A DNA stretch of 64,000 nt from NCBI GenBank assembly GCA_019421385.1, contig JAHZFK010000009.1:1-64000 (forward strand). Direction: 5' to 3'. Origin of the DNA: Clostridiales bacterium (GTDB lineage: Bacteria > Bacillota > Clostridia > Oscillospirales > Butyricicoccaceae). A program made the translations under genes and the position numbers. Positions within the stretch are counted from its first letter, which is position 1, and every line of letters starts with the position of its first letter. This document shows, piece by piece, positions 41,182-49,955 of this stretch. The notes under the pieces are model-generated. The model was given only the letters and a program-made list of their open reading frames with translations, was not told the origin of the DNA and did not search any database.

Positions 41182-41215
41182 GGATCTTCGGTGAAAACTG
41201 GTGATCCGTTTTTTT
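41182..41215 (+). terminator. Terminator-like hairpin inside the transporter leader (possible attenuator)
   Basis: Stems GGATC/GATCC and CGGT/ACTG (one wobble pair) close on a GAAA tetraloop, followed by G and seven T residues. It lies about 33 bases downstream of the predicted transcription start and 114 bases before the ATG. It would stop most transcripts unless an antiterminating fold or factor acts. Confidence 0.6.
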
Positions 41216-41328
41216 GGGTGTTTGCGTGCGCGCGCCCGCAAAACAGCTGATTTGCATTGCTGGGGAGCGTGCGAAGCAGAAGTCCGATGATCCGGGAAAG
41301 AAAGAAAAAACAAGAAGGGGAGAAAAAC

Positions 41329-43050
41329 ATGCAGTTTTTTAATTCCTTGGCGTTCACCGCGATTTCCTTCGTGGCATTCACGGCGCTCGTCGCAGTTATC
41401 TCGTGGTGGAAAACCCGCGGCGATAATCTGGATACGCAGGACGGCTATTATCTGGCTGGCCGCGGTTTGACCGGTCCGGTTATTGCGGGTTCCCTGCTGA
41501 TGACCAACCTGTCCGCAGAACAGCTGGTCGGCAACAACGGTCAGGCGGTTCGCGTTGGTATGAGTACGATGGGCTGGGAGGTTACTTCCGCCATTGCGCT
41601 GGTCATTCTGGCATTTGTGCTGATGCCCAGATACCTTAAGACCGGCCTGACGACTATCCCGCAGTTTTTTGAGCAGCGGTACGACGCGGGCACGCGCCGT
41701 TTGGTTTCGATCATTGTGCTGCTCAGCTATGTTGTCATCATGCTGCCAAACATCCTGTACGCTGGCGCGCAGGTGTTCGTAAATATCTTTGGTTTGGACA
41801 AAATGCTCGGCATCTCGTATTTCGCAGCAATCGCCATCGTGTGTGTGGCTACTGCGATCGTCGGTTCGATTTACGCAATTTTCGGTGGCCTGAAGGCCAT
41901 CGCCCTGTCCGACTCGATCAACGGCCTGGGCCTGATCGTCGGCGGTCTGCTGGTGCCGGTATTCGGCTTCATGTTCCTGTCCGGTCAGCTCGGCGGTGAC
42001 GGCTCGTTCCTCGACGGCTTTGACAAGTTCCTGCACACCGATCCGGTTTACCTGAACGCGATCAACGAGGTCAACTCTCCTGAGCCGTGGCTTCCGTGGC
42101 CGCTGCTGCTGACCGGCCTGCTGGTCAACAACATGTACTATTGGGCAACCAACCAGTCTATCATTCAGCGCGCCTTTGGTGCGAAGAACCTGAAGGAAGC
42201 ACAGAAGGGCGCAGTATTCGCAGGCTTCCTCAAGATTATGACTCCGCTGATTATCGTTGTGCCGGGCGTTATCTGTGCGCTGGCGTACCCCGGTCAGGAC
42301 TGGGGCAGCGGCGACTCGGCTTATCCGATGTTGGTTGCGGAAGTTATGCCCAAGCCGGTACTGGGCTTCTTCGCAGCGGTTATGTTCGGTGCGATCCTCT
42401 CGTCCTTTAACTCAGTGCTCAACTCGGCATCCACCATTTATGCGCTGGATATCCACCGTCCGATTTTCAACCCGACTGCATCCGATGCGCACATGGTTAA
42501 GGTTGGCCAGAACTTCGGTACGATCGTTGCAATCGTATCCACCATCATGAGCCCGTTCATGCTGTACATGGGCGGTATCACGAGCTTCGTAAACTCTGCG
42601 TTTGCTGCGTTTAACACGCCGATTTTCGTTTGTCTGCTGTGCGGCTTCTTCTGGAAGAAAGTACCGTCCATTGCAGCGAAGATCGTTATTCCGGTGCACG
42701 TTGTACTGTATTTCACCTTGCAGTTCGGTCTGCGCAATGTGATCCCGTTCCTGAAGGATGTACACTATCTGTACTTCACCGCCATCCTGTTTGTGTTCGA
42801 TATGCTGCTGATGTGGGTGATCGTCAAGAAGAATCCGCGTCCGGAGGACTTTGTGCTGCATGACGCCAAGGCGGTCGATATGACGCCGTGGAAGAACGGC
42901 AAGATCTGGGCGACGGTTACGCTGCTGATCATGGTCATGGCGTATGTGATCTTCTCTCCCCTTGGCTTTGGCAAGAGCGAAACCTCTACCTTTGAGCGCT
43001 ATCAGGCAAATCAGGCATCGGCCTCGGTCACCGAGACGGTGCAGGAGTAA
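41329..43050 (+). CDS. Sodium:solute symporter (SSS, SGLT-like), probable inositol or sugar transporter
   Basis: This 573-residue transporter has about 14 hydrophobic segments. Signatures are GYYLAGRGLTGPVIAGSLLMTNLSAEQ (about 41-67), YWATNQSIIQRAFGAKN (about 266-282) and ILSSFNSVLNSASTIYALD near 350-368, as in vSGLT-like carriers. Its neighbours iolD, iolB and iolE point to myo-inositol or a related polyol as cargo, which is inference. The ATG at 41329 follows GAAGGGGAG. Expression probably depends on the leader hairpin upstream. Confidence 0.88.
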   Translation: MQFFNSLAFTAISFVAFTALVAVISWWKTRGDNLDTQDGYYLAGRGLTGPVIAGSLLMTNLSAEQLVGNNGQAVRVGMSTMGWEVTSAIALVILAFVLMPRYLKTGLTTIPQFFEQRYDAGTRRLVSIIVLLSYVVIMLPNILYAGAQVFVNIFGLDKMLGISYFAAIAIVCVATAIVGSIYAIFGGLKAIALSDSINGLGLIVGGLLVPVFGFMFLSGQLGGDGSFLDGFDKFLHTDPVYLNAINEVNSPEPWLPWPLLLTGLLVNNMYYWATNQSIIQRAFGAKNLKEAQKGAVFAGFLKIMTPLIIVVPGVICALAYPGQDWGSGDSAYPMLVAEVMPKPVLGFFAAVMFGAILSSFNSVLNSASTIYALDIHRPIFNPTASDAHMVKVGQNFGTIVAIVSTIMSPFMLYMGGITSFVNSAFAAFNTPIFVCLLCGFFWKKVPSIAAKIVIPVHVVLYFTLQFGLRNVIPFLKDVHYLYFTAILFVFDMLLMWVIVKKNPRPEDFVLHDAKAVDMTPWKNGKIWATVTLLIMVMAYVIFSPLGFGKSETSTFERYQANQASASVTETVQE

Positions 43051-43066
43051 GCGGTACATAGCGATC

Positions 43067-43100
43067 AAGAGGGTTGTCCCTGTGGGACAGCCCTCTTTTT
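43067..43100 (+). terminator. Terminator after the SSS transporter
   Basis: A 14-bp stem, AAGAGGGTTGTCCC with GGGACAGCCCTCTT (one wobble pair), has a TGT loop followed by T residues. Confidence 0.9.
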
Positions 43101-43174
43101 GCGCGACGGGGAAAAGGCTTTGCATGATTACTGTAATATGATAAAATGGTACCGATAAAGGAGGTTTGCTTGGT

Positions 43175-43579
43175 ATGAAAGAATTGTATAAGGGCTTGGC
43201 TCATATCGCGATTTACACCGTGGATATGGAGGAAAGCATTGCGTTTTACGAAAAGATTGGCGGCAGCGTATATAAGCGCGACGCGGTGGAAACGCCGACG
43301 GGAGAAAAGAAGCTGACGCTGGTGGAGTTCGGGGGCTTCCTGCTCGAACTGATCGAGCCGCCTGCGGATGAACTGGTTCCGGCAGGGGAGGGCAGCATCC
43401 CGCATTTTGCGGTGTATGTGGACGATCTGGACAAGGCCGCTGCGGCACTCAAGGGTGCTGGTGTGATCTCGTTCATGACGCCAGAGAAAAAGGTGCTGCC
43501 GGAGACCTTTGGCGGCCTGCAAAACTGGTTTTTCACCGGTCCGTCCGGCGAACAAATCGAGCTGCTGCAAATGCTATAA
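43175..43579 (+). CDS. VOC / glyoxalase superfamily protein
   Basis: This 134-residue single-domain protein has the glyoxalase/bleomycin-resistance fold. Metal-ligand candidates are His in GLAHIAIYTVD, Glu in LLELIEPP, His in SIPHFAVYVDD and Glu in GEQIELLQ. The spacing fits a lactoylglutathione-lyase-like or epimerase-type active site. It is a single gene between two terminators; the substrate is unknown. The ATG at 43175 follows AAAGGAGG. Confidence 0.86.
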   Translation: MKELYKGLAHIAIYTVDMEESIAFYEKIGGSVYKRDAVETPTGEKKLTLVEFGGFLLELIEPPADELVPAGEGSIPHFAVYVDDLDKAAAALKGAGVISFMTPEKKVLPETFGGLQNWFFTGPSGEQIELLQML

Positions 43580-43606
43580 GATGCAGGGACAGTCCGCATA
43601 AAAAAG

Positions 43607-43639
43607 AGAACGCCTTCGGGAAAATCCCGAAGGCGTTCT
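43607..43639. terminator. Bidirectional terminator between the VOC gene and iolD
   Basis: A perfect 15-bp stem, AGAACGCCTTCGGGA with TCCCGAAGGCGTTCT, has a 3-base loop; A and T runs lie on either side. Confidence 0.92.
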
Positions 43640-43661
43640 TTATAAAAGAGTAAGAGAGAGA

Positions 43662-45632
43662 TCAATAGTGACGGGCTTCGTACAGGTGGTCTTCGATGGC
43701 CTTGCGGGCAGCCTGTACTTCCGGCTTGGTGGATACTTCCGCAACGCCGACACGCCACCAGTTTTCATAACCGGCAGACATCGTCTTGGGAAGAACCTTC
43801 ATGTCGATCAGAGTGGAAACGGTCTGCTTCTTTGCGTCCTCAATGGCAGCCTTCAGCTCATCCATGGTCTTGACGGTGTAGGTCTTGCAGCCGTATGCCG
43901 CGCCGATAGCCGCGTAGTCGATCTGCATAACCTTGCCCTTGTGGATACCATTGGTCACGCCGTCCTCGAGCATGTTCTTCTCGGTGCAGATGCAAGCGTT
44001 GCCCTGACCAACCTCAAGGTTGTTGATGCAGCCAAAGGAAGCGTTGTCAAACAGCATGACGTTGATCTTCTTGCCGATCTGAACAGAGGTGATCAGCTCG
44101 GAGTGCAGCATGTCGAACGAGCCGTCGCCGCACATCGCGTAAACTTCCTTGTCCGGGCAAGCCAGCTTTGCGCCCAGTGCGGAAGCGATTTCGTAGCCCA
44201 TGCAGGAGTAGCCATACTCCATGTGATAGGTGTTGATCTTGGATGCGCGCCACAGACCCTGCATATCGCCCGGCAGCGAGCCGGCAGCAGCACAAACGAT
44301 GGAGTCATCGTCGATCAGGTGGTTGATTGCGCCAAGGACTGCGGTCTGGCACAGCTTGCAGCCGGTGTCCTCGATGTACTTTTCAACGCACTCGCGGTTT
44401 GCGTCGTTGATTTCCGGAACAAAGGAATCCTTGTCGGTGTAGGTGCAGTTATCCAGACGCTCTACCTCGGTGAACCACTCCTTGCGGTAAGCGGCAACGG
44501 CTTCCGCGTAAGCAGCATCGGTGTGGTAGCCGATCTTCTTGAGCTCCTCGCCGATCGCGGTCAGCGCCTCGTTTGCGTCAGCTACAACCGGAACTGCGTC
44601 CATCTTGTACGCCTGGAACTCAGACGGGTTGATGTTGACGAACTTAGCGTCCGTACGGTACAGCCACTTGGAAGCGGTGGTGAAGTCGGTGTAGCGGGTG
44701 CCGACGCCGATGACAACGTCAGCCTCGTGTGCCAGCTTGTTGGCAGCGATGCCGCCGGTGGTGCCCAGACCGCCGAGGTTCAGCTCGTGGGTCCATTCCA
44801 CCGCGCTCTTGCCCGCCTGCGTCTCGCCGAAGGCGATGCCGAAGTCCTCAGCGAACTTCTTGAATACCTTGTGCGCTTCTGCGTAGCGAACGCCGCCGCC
44901 GCAGATCAGGAGCGGCTTCTTTGCGTTCTTGATAACCTCAACAGCCTTCTCCAGCGCATACTTGGTGATCGGACGGCGGTCAATGCGCCATACGCGCTTC
45001 TGGAAGAAGTCAACCGGGTAGTCGTAAGCTTCTGCCTGTACGTCCTGCGGCAGAGAGATCGCAACCGCGCCGGTGTTGGCGGTGTCGGTCAGCACGCGCA
45101 TCGCGGAGATCATGTCGGTCATGACCTGCTCCGGACGGTTGATGCGGCCCCAGTACTTGGTGACAGCCTGGAACGCGTCGTGCGCGGAGATGGTCAGGTT
45201 GTGCGGCTGCTCCATCTGCTGGAGAACCGGGTCAGGCTGACGGGAAGCGTAGATATCGCCCGGCAGAATGAGAACCGGGATGTTGTTAGCAGTAGCGGTC
45301 GCAGCAGCGGTGACCATGTTGCACGCGCCGGGGCCAACGGAAGAGGTGGCAGCAAAGATCTGCTTGCGGCGCATCTGCTTTGCATAGCCGACAGCGGCCA
45401 GCGCCATGCCCTGCTCGTTCTTGCCCTGATAGACAACCATGTCCTTCAGTTCCTGCTCAACGCCGTTGCAGAAGCCGACAACGTTGCCATGGCCGGGCAG
45501 CATGAAGATGCCCTTGACGAACTTATGCTCCACTTCGTTGCCATCCATGTCAATGTAGCTGACATACTGGTTTTCGAGGAAGCGGACGAGTGCCTGGGAA
45601 GCGGTCAGGCGTACAGTTTCCATATGCTTCAT
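43662..45632 (-). CDS. iolD: 3D-(3,5/4)-trihydroxycyclohexane-1,2-dione hydrolase
   Basis: This 656-residue thiamine-diphosphate enzyme opens the ring of the inositol intermediate THcHDO to give 5-deoxy-glucuronate. It has an N-terminal pyrimidine domain with GHGNVVGF and the catalytic Glu in YQGKNEQGMA. ThDP-binding MCGDGSFDMLHSELITSVQ lies near 490-508, and FGCINNLEVGQG is an IolD signature. It follows iolB after 54 bases on the same strand, in the standard catabolic order. Confidence 0.96.
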   Translation of the reverse strand: MKHMETVRLTASQALVRFLENQYVSYIDMDGNEVEHKFVKGIFMLPGHGNVVGFCNGVEQELKDMVVYQGKNEQGMALAAVGYAKQMRRKQIFAATSSVGPGACNMVTAAATATANNIPVLILPGDIYASRQPDPVLQQMEQPHNLTISAHDAFQAVTKYWGRINRPEQVMTDMISAMRVLTDTANTGAVAISLPQDVQAEAYDYPVDFFQKRVWRIDRRPITKYALEKAVEVIKNAKKPLLICGGGVRYAEAHKVFKKFAEDFGIAFGETQAGKSAVEWTHELNLGGLGTTGGIAANKLAHEADVVIGVGTRYTDFTTASKWLYRTDAKFVNINPSEFQAYKMDAVPVVADANEALTAIGEELKKIGYHTDAAYAEAVAAYRKEWFTEVERLDNCTYTDKDSFVPEINDANRECVEKYIEDTGCKLCQTAVLGAINHLIDDDSIVCAAAGSLPGDMQGLWRASKINTYHMEYGYSCMGYEIASALGAKLACPDKEVYAMCGDGSFDMLHSELITSVQIGKKINVMLFDNASFGCINNLEVGQGNACICTEKNMLEDGVTNGIHKGKVMQIDYAAIGAAYGCKTYTVKTMDELKAAIEDAKKQTVSTLIDMKVLPKTMSAGYENWWRVGVAEVSTKPEVQAARKAIEDHLYEARHY

Positions 45633-45686
45633 AGGTTTTGTTTCCTCCTAAATAAAATTCTCTCTTGTGACAGTCAAAAAGGGGGA

Positions 45687-46493
45687 TCAGTTGCCGGTCG
45701 GGCAGTGCCAGATGTGGTCGTTGGCATCCTCTTCCAGCAGCCACAGGTGCTCCTCATCGTCGATGCGGGTCTTGTCCCACGGGTTGCCCGGCAGATGACG
45801 GATGCCCCATGCATAGCAGCAGGAGTAGCCCGGTGCGGTGACCTGAGAGTGCATCTTGTCGGTGATGATCGCAAGACCGTTGTGATGGGTCTCATAGATC
45901 TCGCCGTTGCCCCAGCCTGCGCCGAAGCCCATCGGCTTGTCATAGCGGTAGAAATAGCACTCCGGCTGCGGATGATGGTGCGGCGGGTAGCTCGACCACT
46001 TGCCCGGCAGGTTAACAACTTCGCCCAGCACCATGTTGGAGTAAGGTGCGTTGTCCAGATCGAAGCAGGTGCGCACGTCGCGCTTGATGCAGCCCATCAG
46101 CTCGCCCTGATTGCCGCGTGCCCAAGTGTCGGTGTCTTCCGGCTTATACATCTTGTTCGGGAAAGTTTTGTCGTTCAGGGTCTTCTGAATATAGATATTG
46201 CAGGGGCCGTGCGCGGTGATCTTCACCTTGGTGCCCTTGCAGACATGCAGGCAGGACGGATTATAATCGAACGGGTTGGGACGGTCGACGTTGTAGGACT
46301 GGTCATCCCATTCGATCGTGCAATTGCCGTCAAAAACCAGCGCAGCCAGTTCCTTTTCCGGCTCCTCAAAGGAGTAGGTGTCGCCATCCTCCATCACGAG
46401 CAGGGCAACATCCATCATGGCATCCTTGCCGATGCCTTCGTCCAGACGGATGTATTCATTGTATCCGCGCTTGACTTGCTTATCAATGTACAT
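45687..46493 (-). CDS. iolB: 5-deoxy-glucuronate isomerase
   Basis: This 268-residue bicupin isomerase converts 5-deoxy-glucuronate into 2-deoxy-5-keto-gluconate in inositol breakdown. The metal-binding cupin motif shows as WSSYPPHHHPQPECYFYR (about 165-182), and SQVTAPGYSCCYAWGIRHLPGNPWDKTR near 230-257 is typical. The ATG at 46493 follows GGAGGG; the extra 30 residues of a longer version have no counterpart in the family. It is first gene of the leftward iolB-iolD unit. Confidence 0.95.
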   Translation of the reverse strand: MYIDKQVKRGYNEYIRLDEGIGKDAMMDVALLVMEDGDTYSFEEPEKELAALVFDGNCTIEWDDQSYNVDRPNPFDYNPSCLHVCKGTKVKITAHGPCNIYIQKTLNDKTFPNKMYKPEDTDTWARGNQGELMGCIKRDVRTCFDLDNAPYSNMVLGEVVNLPGKWSSYPPHHHPQPECYFYRYDKPMGFGAGWGNGEIYETHHNGLAIITDKMHSQVTAPGYSCCYAWGIRHLPGNPWDKTRIDDEEHLWLLEEDANDHIWHCPTGN

Positions 46494-46587
46494 AACGGTA
46501 TCCCTCCAAAAAAAGATTTTTTTTGGTGCATCGTTCGGTGTGACCACCGAACGGCTGGCGGATTGCCGTGGACAATCTGCCAAAAGT

Positions 46588-46617
46588 ATTATAGCATGTG
46601 GCGGTGAGCGCTTTCAA
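46588..46617 (-). promoter_or_regulatory. Promoter of iolB-iolD
   Basis: -10 TATAAT (46593 down to 46588) with an extended TGC, and -35 TTGAAA (46617 down to 46612), spacer 18 bases. Confidence 0.7.
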
Positions 46618-46720
46618 CCGCGCGCAGGCTGGCGGGAACGCTTTGGCATTTAGCACAAAAACCGGTCGGGTTCTTCTGACAAATGATACAACAAAAATAC
46701 GATTTTCTGTTGCCGCACTC

Positions 46721-46749
46721 TTGCGTTTGTTCCCTTTTGTGACTATAAT
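46721..46749 (+). promoter_or_regulatory. Promoter of the inositol-island AraC gene
   Basis: -35 TTGCGT at 46721-46726, a 17-base spacer and -10 TATAAT at 46744-46749. Confidence 0.72.
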
Positions 46750-46829
46750 TATAACAGATAACGGCAAAAAAGCTTGTAATATCTTAATCAAGAATAACAC
46801 TATTTTAAGGAATCTTGCGGAGGGATTGC

Positions 46830-47705
46830 ATGGATGCGGCAAGACGGGAAAAGCGCGAGCATGGCACGCAGGCATTTCCCTTTCAGATCTATCCGGCGCT
46901 GGACGGCAGCGAGGCGGATGACAGTGATTTTATCCCGTATCACTGGCATCCGGAACTGGAAATCATCACGGTGGATGCGGGACATGTGTCGCTGACGATT
47001 GCCGACCATATTTACGAAGGCACGCGCGGGGATGTATTCTTTGCTGCGGGCGAGGAGCTGCATGAGATCCGTGCAGCAGGACAGGAAAATCAGTTCCGTT
47101 CCTTTGTGTTTGCGGCGGACTTTTTGCAGTTTGCGCGTGCCGATCAGGCGGAAACCGAAGTGTTGGCCCCGCTGGCGGAAGGGCGGCTGCGGTTTGCGAC
47201 CAGTCTGCGCGTGGGAGAGGCGGGGCAGCGTGAGGTACGCGCGCTGCTTGCGCAGATCGTTCGCGCTTGCTTGGGGCGCGCGCCGGGATACCAACTGGCG
47301 GTCAAGGCGGCGCTGCTGGGGATCGTGGCGGTATGCGCGCAACAAGGACTGCTGACTGGACGGCGGGTGCGTCCGGGCGCAGATTATAAGGCGCGTCAAC
47401 TCAAAGAAATTGTGGGATATCTGGGTGCGCATTTTACGGAGCCGCTGCCGCTGACCACAGTGGCGGCACATTTCGGCCTGTCGCCGCAGTATTTCAGCAG
47501 CTTTTTTCGGGAGAATTTCGGACGGACATTTACGCAGCATATCAATTCCCTGCGGATTGAACAGGCGGCGCGCCTGCTGCGCGAGAGCGATCTTCCGGTC
47601 ATGGAAATCGGCTTTAACGTGGGGTTTGACAACTTCAGTTACTTTATTAAGCGGTTTCGCGCGGTCTACGGTGTTTCACCATCCAATTACCGTAAAAAAG
47701 TTTAG
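46830..47705 (+). CDS. AraC-family regulator with cupin sensory domain
   Basis: This 291-residue regulator has an N-terminal AraC-type cupin, marked by HWHPELEIITVDAG and GDVFFAAGEELHEI. A C-terminal double helix-turn-helix follows at about 190-290, including VAAHFGLSPQYFSSFFRENFG and MEIGFNVGFDNFSYFIKRF. The GC content matches the surrounding genes, unlike the AraC regulator at 4031. It is divergent from iolB, so it probably responds to inositol or a derivative. The ATG at 46830 follows GCGGAGGG. No activity evidence is available. Confidence 0.9.
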   Translation: MDAARREKREHGTQAFPFQIYPALDGSEADDSDFIPYHWHPELEIITVDAGHVSLTIADHIYEGTRGDVFFAAGEELHEIRAAGQENQFRSFVFAADFLQFARADQAETEVLAPLAEGRLRFATSLRVGEAGQREVRALLAQIVRACLGRAPGYQLAVKAALLGIVAVCAQQGLLTGRRVRPGADYKARQLKEIVGYLGAHFTEPLPLTTVAAHFGLSPQYFSSFFRENFGRTFTQHINSLRIEQAARLLRESDLPVMEIGFNVGFDNFSYFIKRFRAVYGVSPSNYRKKV

Positions 47706-47723
47706 CATCCGTTAAGAGAACAG

Positions 47724-47760
47724 AAAAAGCGGCTTCGGAATCGGTCCGAAGCCGCTTTTT
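47724..47760. terminator. Bidirectional terminator between the AraC and DeoR genes
   Basis: A perfect 16-bp stem, AAAAAGCGGCTTCGGA with TCCGAAGCCGCTTTTT, has a 5-base loop. Confidence 0.93.
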
Positions 47761-47787
47761 ATCATGTAATTGGGAAAGGGAGAGCGC

Positions 47788-48543
47788 TCATTCACAGCGC
47801 AGTTTTACGCCTTCCTGCCGACACAGATCTACATATTCCTTGGGCGGTTCGCGGTCTGTGATGAAAGCGGTCAAATCCTTCAGATGACAGAATGTAACAA
47901 TGGCTTCCTTACCGATCTTGGAGGAATCCACCATGCCGTAAATCATATCCGCGCGATGGACAACGGCGCGCTTGATTTCCGCTTCGAGGAAGGTGGTGTT
48001 GGTCATGCCGGCGGTCAGGGACACGCCGGTCGCGCCCATGAATGCTTTGTTGATGCGCATGGTGCTGAGTGCTTCGATGGTGGAAAGACCAACAAAGGAA
48101 TCGGTGGTTGGGCTGTAAATGCCGCCGAGCGAGATAATGTTCAGATTATCGTACTTGGATGCTTCGCTGAGCGCGCCGAGCGAATGTGTGATAATGGTGA
48201 TGCGTTTCTTTGCGACCAGAAAGCGAAGCAGGCACAGCGTTGTCGTACCGGAATCAATAAAAATAGTGTCTCCGTCGGCAACCTCTTCCGCAGCCAGACG
48301 ACCGATCAAGGATTTGTCGATCGGATTGAGCCCCGAACGGATGGGGGTCGGTACAGCGCCGGAGGGGACGGTGGCGGTCACGCCGCCATATACCTTAGTG
48401 ATATGTCCGCGCACCTCAAGTTCATTCAAATCGCGGCGGATTGTGTTCTTGGAAACGCCGAAAACCTCGCATAATTCATCAATGCTGACGGTTTCGCGTG
48501 AGATTACATATTGTTCAATTGAATTGAGACGGCTGACTTTCAT
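47788..48543 (-). CDS. DeoR/GlpR-family repressor, probable IolR
   Basis: This 251-residue sugar-phosphate-sensing repressor has an N-terminal DeoR helix-turn-helix (VSIDELCEVFGVSKNTIRRDLNELE, about 19-43) followed by the GG loop (KVYGGVTA). Its C-terminal sensor is of the GlpR type, with IFIDSGTTTLCLL and MVDSSKIGKEAIVTF. In B. subtilis and relatives, IolR is a DeoR-family protein, so this is the natural candidate repressor of the island. It sits between iolB-iolD and the transketolase genes; the assignment as IolR is inference. Confidence 0.85.
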   Translation of the reverse strand: MKVSRLNSIEQYVISRETVSIDELCEVFGVSKNTIRRDLNELEVRGHITKVYGGVTATVPSGAVPTPIRSGLNPIDKSLIGRLAAEEVADGDTIFIDSGTTTLCLLRFLVAKKRITIITHSLGALSEASKYDNLNIISLGGIYSPTTDSFVGLSTIEALSTMRINKAFMGATGVSLTAGMTNTTFLEAEIKRAVVHRADMIYGMVDSSKIGKEAIVTFCHLKDLTAFITDREPPKEYVDLCRQEGVKLRCE

Positions 48544-49089
48544 CTTCCCTTTTCTCCATTCTTACCCGAAAATTGACCAGAATAACTTTTAATAGTGTAT
48601 CAAAAAATGCATAAAATGTCTACTGGCTCAAAAAATGGCGGAAATAGGCGAATGCGATCAATAATGGCAATCTATTGCGTGCGGGGGCGTGAACGCAGCA
48701 ATGTTTGTTCGGTTAAAGCGGGAAAAACAAATTTAAAAATATTTCTTGGCAGCGGAAATATGGTTGTATTTTGGTTATATTTGAAAAATGGGGAAAGAGG
48801 ACAGGAAAAAAGTGGAAAATCTGGAATATTGGGTTGAGATAACCAACAATAAATAAAAACACAACCAATACATAACAAACAAATTTCGAAAAAATGCCAG
48901 CAAAATTTTATCACATATTCCGAAAGGCACAAAACGGAGGATGGAATTTTTGTAAACAAATGTGTGAATTTTGGTTGAAATCTGGGTAGCTTGGTGATAC
49001 ACTGTAATCGATATACAGCGGCCCGCTGCCGCTGTGGCCGGAACCTGTTCCGTGGAGAGAAAATATTTTGAATTAGGCAGGTGTATGCA
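48544..49089. other. Intergenic region before the transketolase genes
   Basis: No convincing gene lies in these 546 bases. It holds two copies of TTTTGGTT (48769-48776 and 48969-48976), the transketolase promoter, and a small leader hairpin with arms CAGCGGC and GCCGCTG at 49016-49034. Confidence 0.6.
48975..49003 (+). promoter_or_regulatory. Promoter of the split transketolase genes
   Basis: -35 TTGAAA at 48975-48980, a 17-base spacer and -10 TACACT at 48998-49003. A TTTTGGTT motif overlaps the start of the -35 box. Confidence 0.68.
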
Positions 49090-49941
49090 ATGCAGAAAGC
49101 AGAAAAGATGCAGGAGCTTCGCGTATTTGCGCAGGAAATCCGTTTGGAAACCCTGAAAACCATCGGCTCGCTTGGCTTTGGTCATGTGGGCGGCTCGATG
49201 TCCATCATTGACGCGCTGGCCGTTCTGTATGGTGAAGTAATGAAGATTGATCCGAAGAATCCCCGTTGGGAGGATCGTGACTGGTGCGTGCTGTCCAAGG
49301 GACATGCCGGCCCGGCAATGTACGCTACCCTCGGCCTGAAGGGCTTCTATCCGCTGGAGGATGCGTATACGCTCAACCAGCCGCACACCAACTTCCCGTC
49401 CCATACCGACCGCACCAAGACCCCCGGTGTTGACCTGACTACCGGCTCGCTCGGTCAGGGCATGTCCACCGCAACCGGCGCAGCGCTCGGCAACAAGATC
49501 GACGGCCGCGACAACCACGTATTTGTATTTGTCGGCGACGGCGAGGCGGATGAAGGCCAGGTTTGGGAAGGCGCTCAGTTCGCAGTACATTATCAGCTGG
49601 ACAATCTGGTATGCTTTGTTGACGATAACAAGTATCAGCTCGACGGCGCATGTGAGAACGTTATGAAACATGCCAAGGGCATCGGCGCAAAGTTTGCGGC
49701 ATTCGGCTGGAACGTAGTCGAGTGCGAAGACGGCAACGATGTCGAGCAGATCTACGACGCGATCCAGACCGCTTATGCGACCAAGGGCGTGCCGACCTGC
49801 ATTGTGCTGAATACGGTCAAGGGCAAGGGCGCCACCTTTGCCGACGGTACGGGCGCGCATTCTTCTCAGCCGTCCAAGGAGCAGTGGGACGAAGCCATTG
49901 CTTATGCTGAGAAGCAGCTCGCTGAGATCAAGGCACAGTAA
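49090..49941 (+). CDS. Transketolase, N-terminal subunit
   Basis: This 283-residue protein carries the ThDP-binding half of transketolase. GHVGGSMSIIDALAVLYG (about 31-48) and SKGHAGPAMYA precede TTGSLGQGMSTATGAALG. The ThDP motif FVGDGEADEGQVWEGAQFA...NLVCFVDDNKYQLDG is typical (shown here in pieces). The partner subunit begins 14 bases after its stop. Split two-subunit transketolases are common in Clostridia. The exact start (GTG 49081 or ATG 49090) is uncertain because the ribosome site AGGCAGG is modest. Confidence 0.92.
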   Translation: MQKAEKMQELRVFAQEIRLETLKTIGSLGFGHVGGSMSIIDALAVLYGEVMKIDPKNPRWEDRDWCVLSKGHAGPAMYATLGLKGFYPLEDAYTLNQPHTNFPSHTDRTKTPGVDLTTGSLGQGMSTATGAALGNKIDGRDNHVFVFVGDGEADEGQVWEGAQFAVHYQLDNLVCFVDDNKYQLDGACENVMKHAKGIGAKFAAFGWNVVECEDGNDVEQIYDAIQTAYATKGVPTCIVLNTVKGKGATFADGTGAHSSQPSKEQWDEAIAYAEKQLAEIKAQ

Positions 49942-49955
49942 GGGAGGGTACGAAC

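Larger units (their letters stand above)
40953..41328 (+). other. Long A/T-rich leader region before the inositol-island transporter
   Basis: No gene is supported over these 376 bases. The first half is very A/T-rich. A promoter (41114-41142) and an intrinsic-terminator-like hairpin (41182-41215) are the recognisable elements, so the transporter mRNA would carry a leader of about 180 bases. Confidence 0.6.
46494..46829. other. Divergent regulatory region between iolB and the AraC gene
   Basis: No gene is supported in these 336 bases. They contain the leftward iolB promoter and the rightward AraC-gene promoter, about 100 bases apart, leaving room for regulator sites. Confidence 0.7.

Noticed and set aside
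48595..48837. An 80-residue frame upstream of the transketolase genes.
   Set aside because: There is no ribosome site and the residue composition is not protein-like. The region is better explained as regulatory DNA.
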